A stretch of DNA of 5,808 nt from assembly GCA_946562005.1 (NCBI GenBank), contig CAMNVD010000076.1, positions 1-5,808 on the forward strand. Reading direction: 5' to 3'. Positions 5,032 to 5,808 of this stretch are shown one piece after another. Position 1 is the stretch's first letter. Each line of letters opens with the position of its first letter. The notes under the pieces were generated by a model, which saw only the letters and a list, made by a program, of their open reading frames with translations, ran no database searches and had not been told where the DNA came from. This DNA comes from an uncultured Clostridia bacterium (lineage in GTDB: Bacteria; Bacillota; Dehalobacteriia; UBA4068; JAAVYR01). Made by a program: the position numbers and the translations under genes.

Positions 5032-5808
5032 ATGGTTTTTTCTGGTATCAATTTTTTATTTTATTTCTTACCATGTATATTGTTTCTTTATTATCTAGCG
5101 CCTAGGAAGGGCAGGAACTTCCTGCTGTTTTTAGGCAGCCTGTTTTTCTATGCCTGGGGCGAGCCCGTCTATGTGGGACTGATGATTTTTTCCAGTGTGG
5201 TGGACTATCTCAATGGCCTGGGTATCGAAAGAAATCGGGAGCGGCCTCGACGAGCGAAGGTCTATTTATGGTTATCTGTTTTTATAAACCTAGCTTTATT
5301 GGGCTTTTTCAAATATGCGGACTTCCTGATTATCAATGTGAATCAGTTATTGGGAACGGCGCTGCCGCTACTGGAGCTACCTTTGCCCATTGGTATTTCC
5401 TTTTATACCTTTCAGACCATGTCTTATACTATTGATGTTTACCGCAATGAAACACCGGTGCAGCGGAACTTTATTGCCTTTGCTACCTATGTATCACTCT
5501 TTCCCCAACTTATTGCCGGGCCCATTGTCCGCTATAAAGATGTGGCTGAACAGATGCTGGGACGGAAGGAATCTGTTTCTCTGTTTGCAGCGGGGGTAGA
5601 ACGATTTCTCATTGGATTGGGAAAGAAAGTCATCCTTGCCAATAACATGGGCTTTATCTGGAGCGAATTGTTAAAAATCCCTGTAGCGGAAATGTCTCTG
5701 GCTACGGCTTGGTTGGGGGTCCTTGCATTTACTTTTCAAATCTACTTTGATTTCAGTGGCTATTCGGATATGGCTATTGGTCTGGGGAAAATGTTTGGTT
5801 TTACCTTT
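5032..5808 (+). CDS. MBOAT-family (AlgI-like) membrane O-acyltransferase, 3'-truncated by window
   Basis: The first 259 residues of a polytopic membrane protein of the AlgI/PatA/DltB MBOAT group, which passes acyl groups (often acetyl) across the membrane to polysaccharide or cell-wall acceptors. The frame is open from ATG 5032 to the edge; full members are about 450-520 residues, so roughly half is seen. Diagnostic segments are the N-terminal MVFSGINFLFYFLP, FFYAWGEP (38-45), GFFKYADF (91-98), LPIGISFYTFQTMSYTIDV (118-136), FPQLIAGPIVRY (157-168) and TFQIYFDFSGYSDMAIG (234-250). The catalytic His region lies beyond the window. The start is supported by GAGG (5022-5025) six nt upstream and by the standard N-terminus. 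The 154 bp before it hold the lipoprotein terminator and an AT-rich stretch with no convincing promoter. A DHHW/AlgX-like partner gene is commonly found downstream of such genes and may follow. The acceptor substrate is unknown. Confidence 0.93.
   Translation, partial: MVFSGINFLFYFLPCILFLYYLAPRKGRNFLLFLGSLFFYAWGEPVYVGLMIFSSVVDYLNGLGIERNRERPRRAKVYLWLSVFINLALLGFFKYADFLIINVNQLLGTALPLLELPLPIGISFYTFQTMSYTIDVYRNETPVQRNFIAFATYVSLFPQLIAGPIVRYKDVAEQMLGRKESVSLFAAGVERFLIGLGKKVILANNMGFIWSELLKIPVAEMSLATAWLGVLAFTFQIYFDFSGYSDMAIGLGKMFGFTF

Noticed and set aside
5390..5599. A 69-codon plus-strand frame inside the MBOAT gene.
   Set aside because: It is an out-of-frame shadow of the MBOAT reading frame, which is open throughout and carries the family motifs.

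Overview
The window looks like ordinary chromosomal sequence of a low-to-moderate GC Firmicute, from Clostridia or possibly Negativicutes. The evidence is strong AGGAGG-type ribosome binding sites, compact intrinsic terminators with T tails, AT-rich promoters, and the kind of proteins encoded: a secreted protein with a copper-amine-oxidase-like N-terminal domain, a DUF4358-type lipoprotein, an AlgI-like MBOAT protein and an Mrp ATPase with a CxxC motif. The genus cannot be fixed from this sequence. No mobile element, CRISPR array, tRNA or rRNA was seen.

Layout. (1) 2-649 (+) is the 3' part of an Mrp/NBP35-type Fe-S carrier ATPase gene. (2) A near-perfect bidirectional terminator (650-679) separates it from a convergent D-2-hydroxyacid dehydrogenase gene (698-1645, -), which has its own promoter at 1697-1725. 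(3) A terminator at 1734-1765 ends the next minus-strand gene (1789-3996), which encodes a 735-residue exported protein: signal peptide, low-complexity linker, copper-amine-oxidase-like domain, two PKD/Ig-like domains and a large unassigned C-terminal region. (4) A 368-bp divergent intergenic region follows. (5) 4365-4877 (+) encodes a DUF4358-type lipoprotein and ends in a terminator at 4918-4953. (6) 5032 to the window end (+) is the 5' part of an MBOAT O-acyltransferase gene, open at the edge.

The most interesting part is the divergent region. Each of the two exported-protein genes appears to have a distal housekeeping-type promoter and a proximal promoter shaped like an ECF (extracytoplasmic-function) sigma-factor site: TGAAAC-N16-CGTCTAA on the minus strand and GGGAAC-N17-CGTCTAA on the plus strand. 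They sit at nearly the same distance from their start codons (53 and 57 nt). The inference is that the secreted multidomain protein and the lipoprotein belong to one envelope-stress regulon. The MBOAT gene next door fits an envelope-modification theme, although a terminator separates it from the lipoprotein gene. The Mrp and dehydrogenase genes look like unrelated metabolic neighbours.
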